From contig CAZABB010000069.1 in the NCBI GenBank assembly GCA_964483625.1, positions 1 through 5,777 on the forward strand: a DNA stretch of 5,777 bases, given 5' to 3'. Source of the DNA: JAFGQU01 sp964483625. Lineage in GTDB: Bacteria; Omnitrophota; Gorgyraeia; Duberdicusellales; 4484-171. Every line of letters starts with the position of its first letter. Position 1 is the stretch's first letter. The notes under the pieces were generated by a model. The model saw nothing but the letters and a program-made list of their open reading frames with translations. It did not search any database and was not told the DNA's origin. Shown here piece after piece: positions 5,764-5,777 of this stretch. Position numbers and translations under genes: made by a program.

Positions 5764-5777
5764 AGGGAGCAGTTTTA

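Overview
This window reads as a gene-dense chromosomal segment from an uncultured bacterium. All genes are on the + strand, and several overlap by 8 to 14 nt. Shine-Dalgarno sequences are clear (AGGAGG-type) ahead of the first gene of a group and weak inside translationally coupled groups. I infer a member of Candidatus Omnitrophota (OP3) or a related deep-branching Gram-negative lineage. The reasons are the glycosyltransferase-9 gene coupled to a DUF4254-like gene, the two-subunit transketolase, and an intergenic repeat rich in AATAACCAA / ATGACCAA words of a kind I associate with such genomes. No marker gene here fixes the taxonomy, so this is low-confidence inference.

Region 1 (1-457) is the 3' end of a bifunctional mannose-1-phosphate guanylyltransferase / mannose-6-phosphate isomerase, cut by the window edge. 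It would supply GDP-mannose for surface polysaccharide. Region 2 (458-593) is a non-coding, low-complexity ACCAA-rich repeat with an inverted right arm. Region 3 (612-2187) is a two-gene unit: a small helical protein related to DUF4254 overlaps by 14 nt a heptosyltransferase-like GT9 enzyme. Together with region 1 it suggests a lipopolysaccharide or cell-surface glycan cluster. It ends in a good candidate rho-independent terminator (2204-2235).

Region 4 starts with a near-consensus sigma-70 promoter (TTTACA, 17 nt, TATAAT; 2233-2261). This would drive hisG (2289-3164, long form), a 29-residue very basic protein (3176-3265) that resembles the bS22/AURKAIP1-COX24 small ribosomal proteins, a secreted TPR protein (about 3278-4231), and the two halves of a split transketolase (4221-5066 and 5059-5763). 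Spacing is tight from hisG to the end, so this looks like one operon. Transketolase makes pentose phosphates, which feed PRPP, a substrate of HisG. That gives a plausible but unproven metabolic link.

The main anomalies are three. The second transketolase subunit ends about 70-80 residues too early, just before the position of the usual IKPxD motif, and the last ~45 nt partly fold back on the preceding sequence. The DUF4254-like protein shows an internal tandem duplication. The tiny basic gene behind hisG has a perfect ribosome binding site and is easily missed. I see no mobile element, CRISPR array, tRNA, rRNA or obvious novel defence system.
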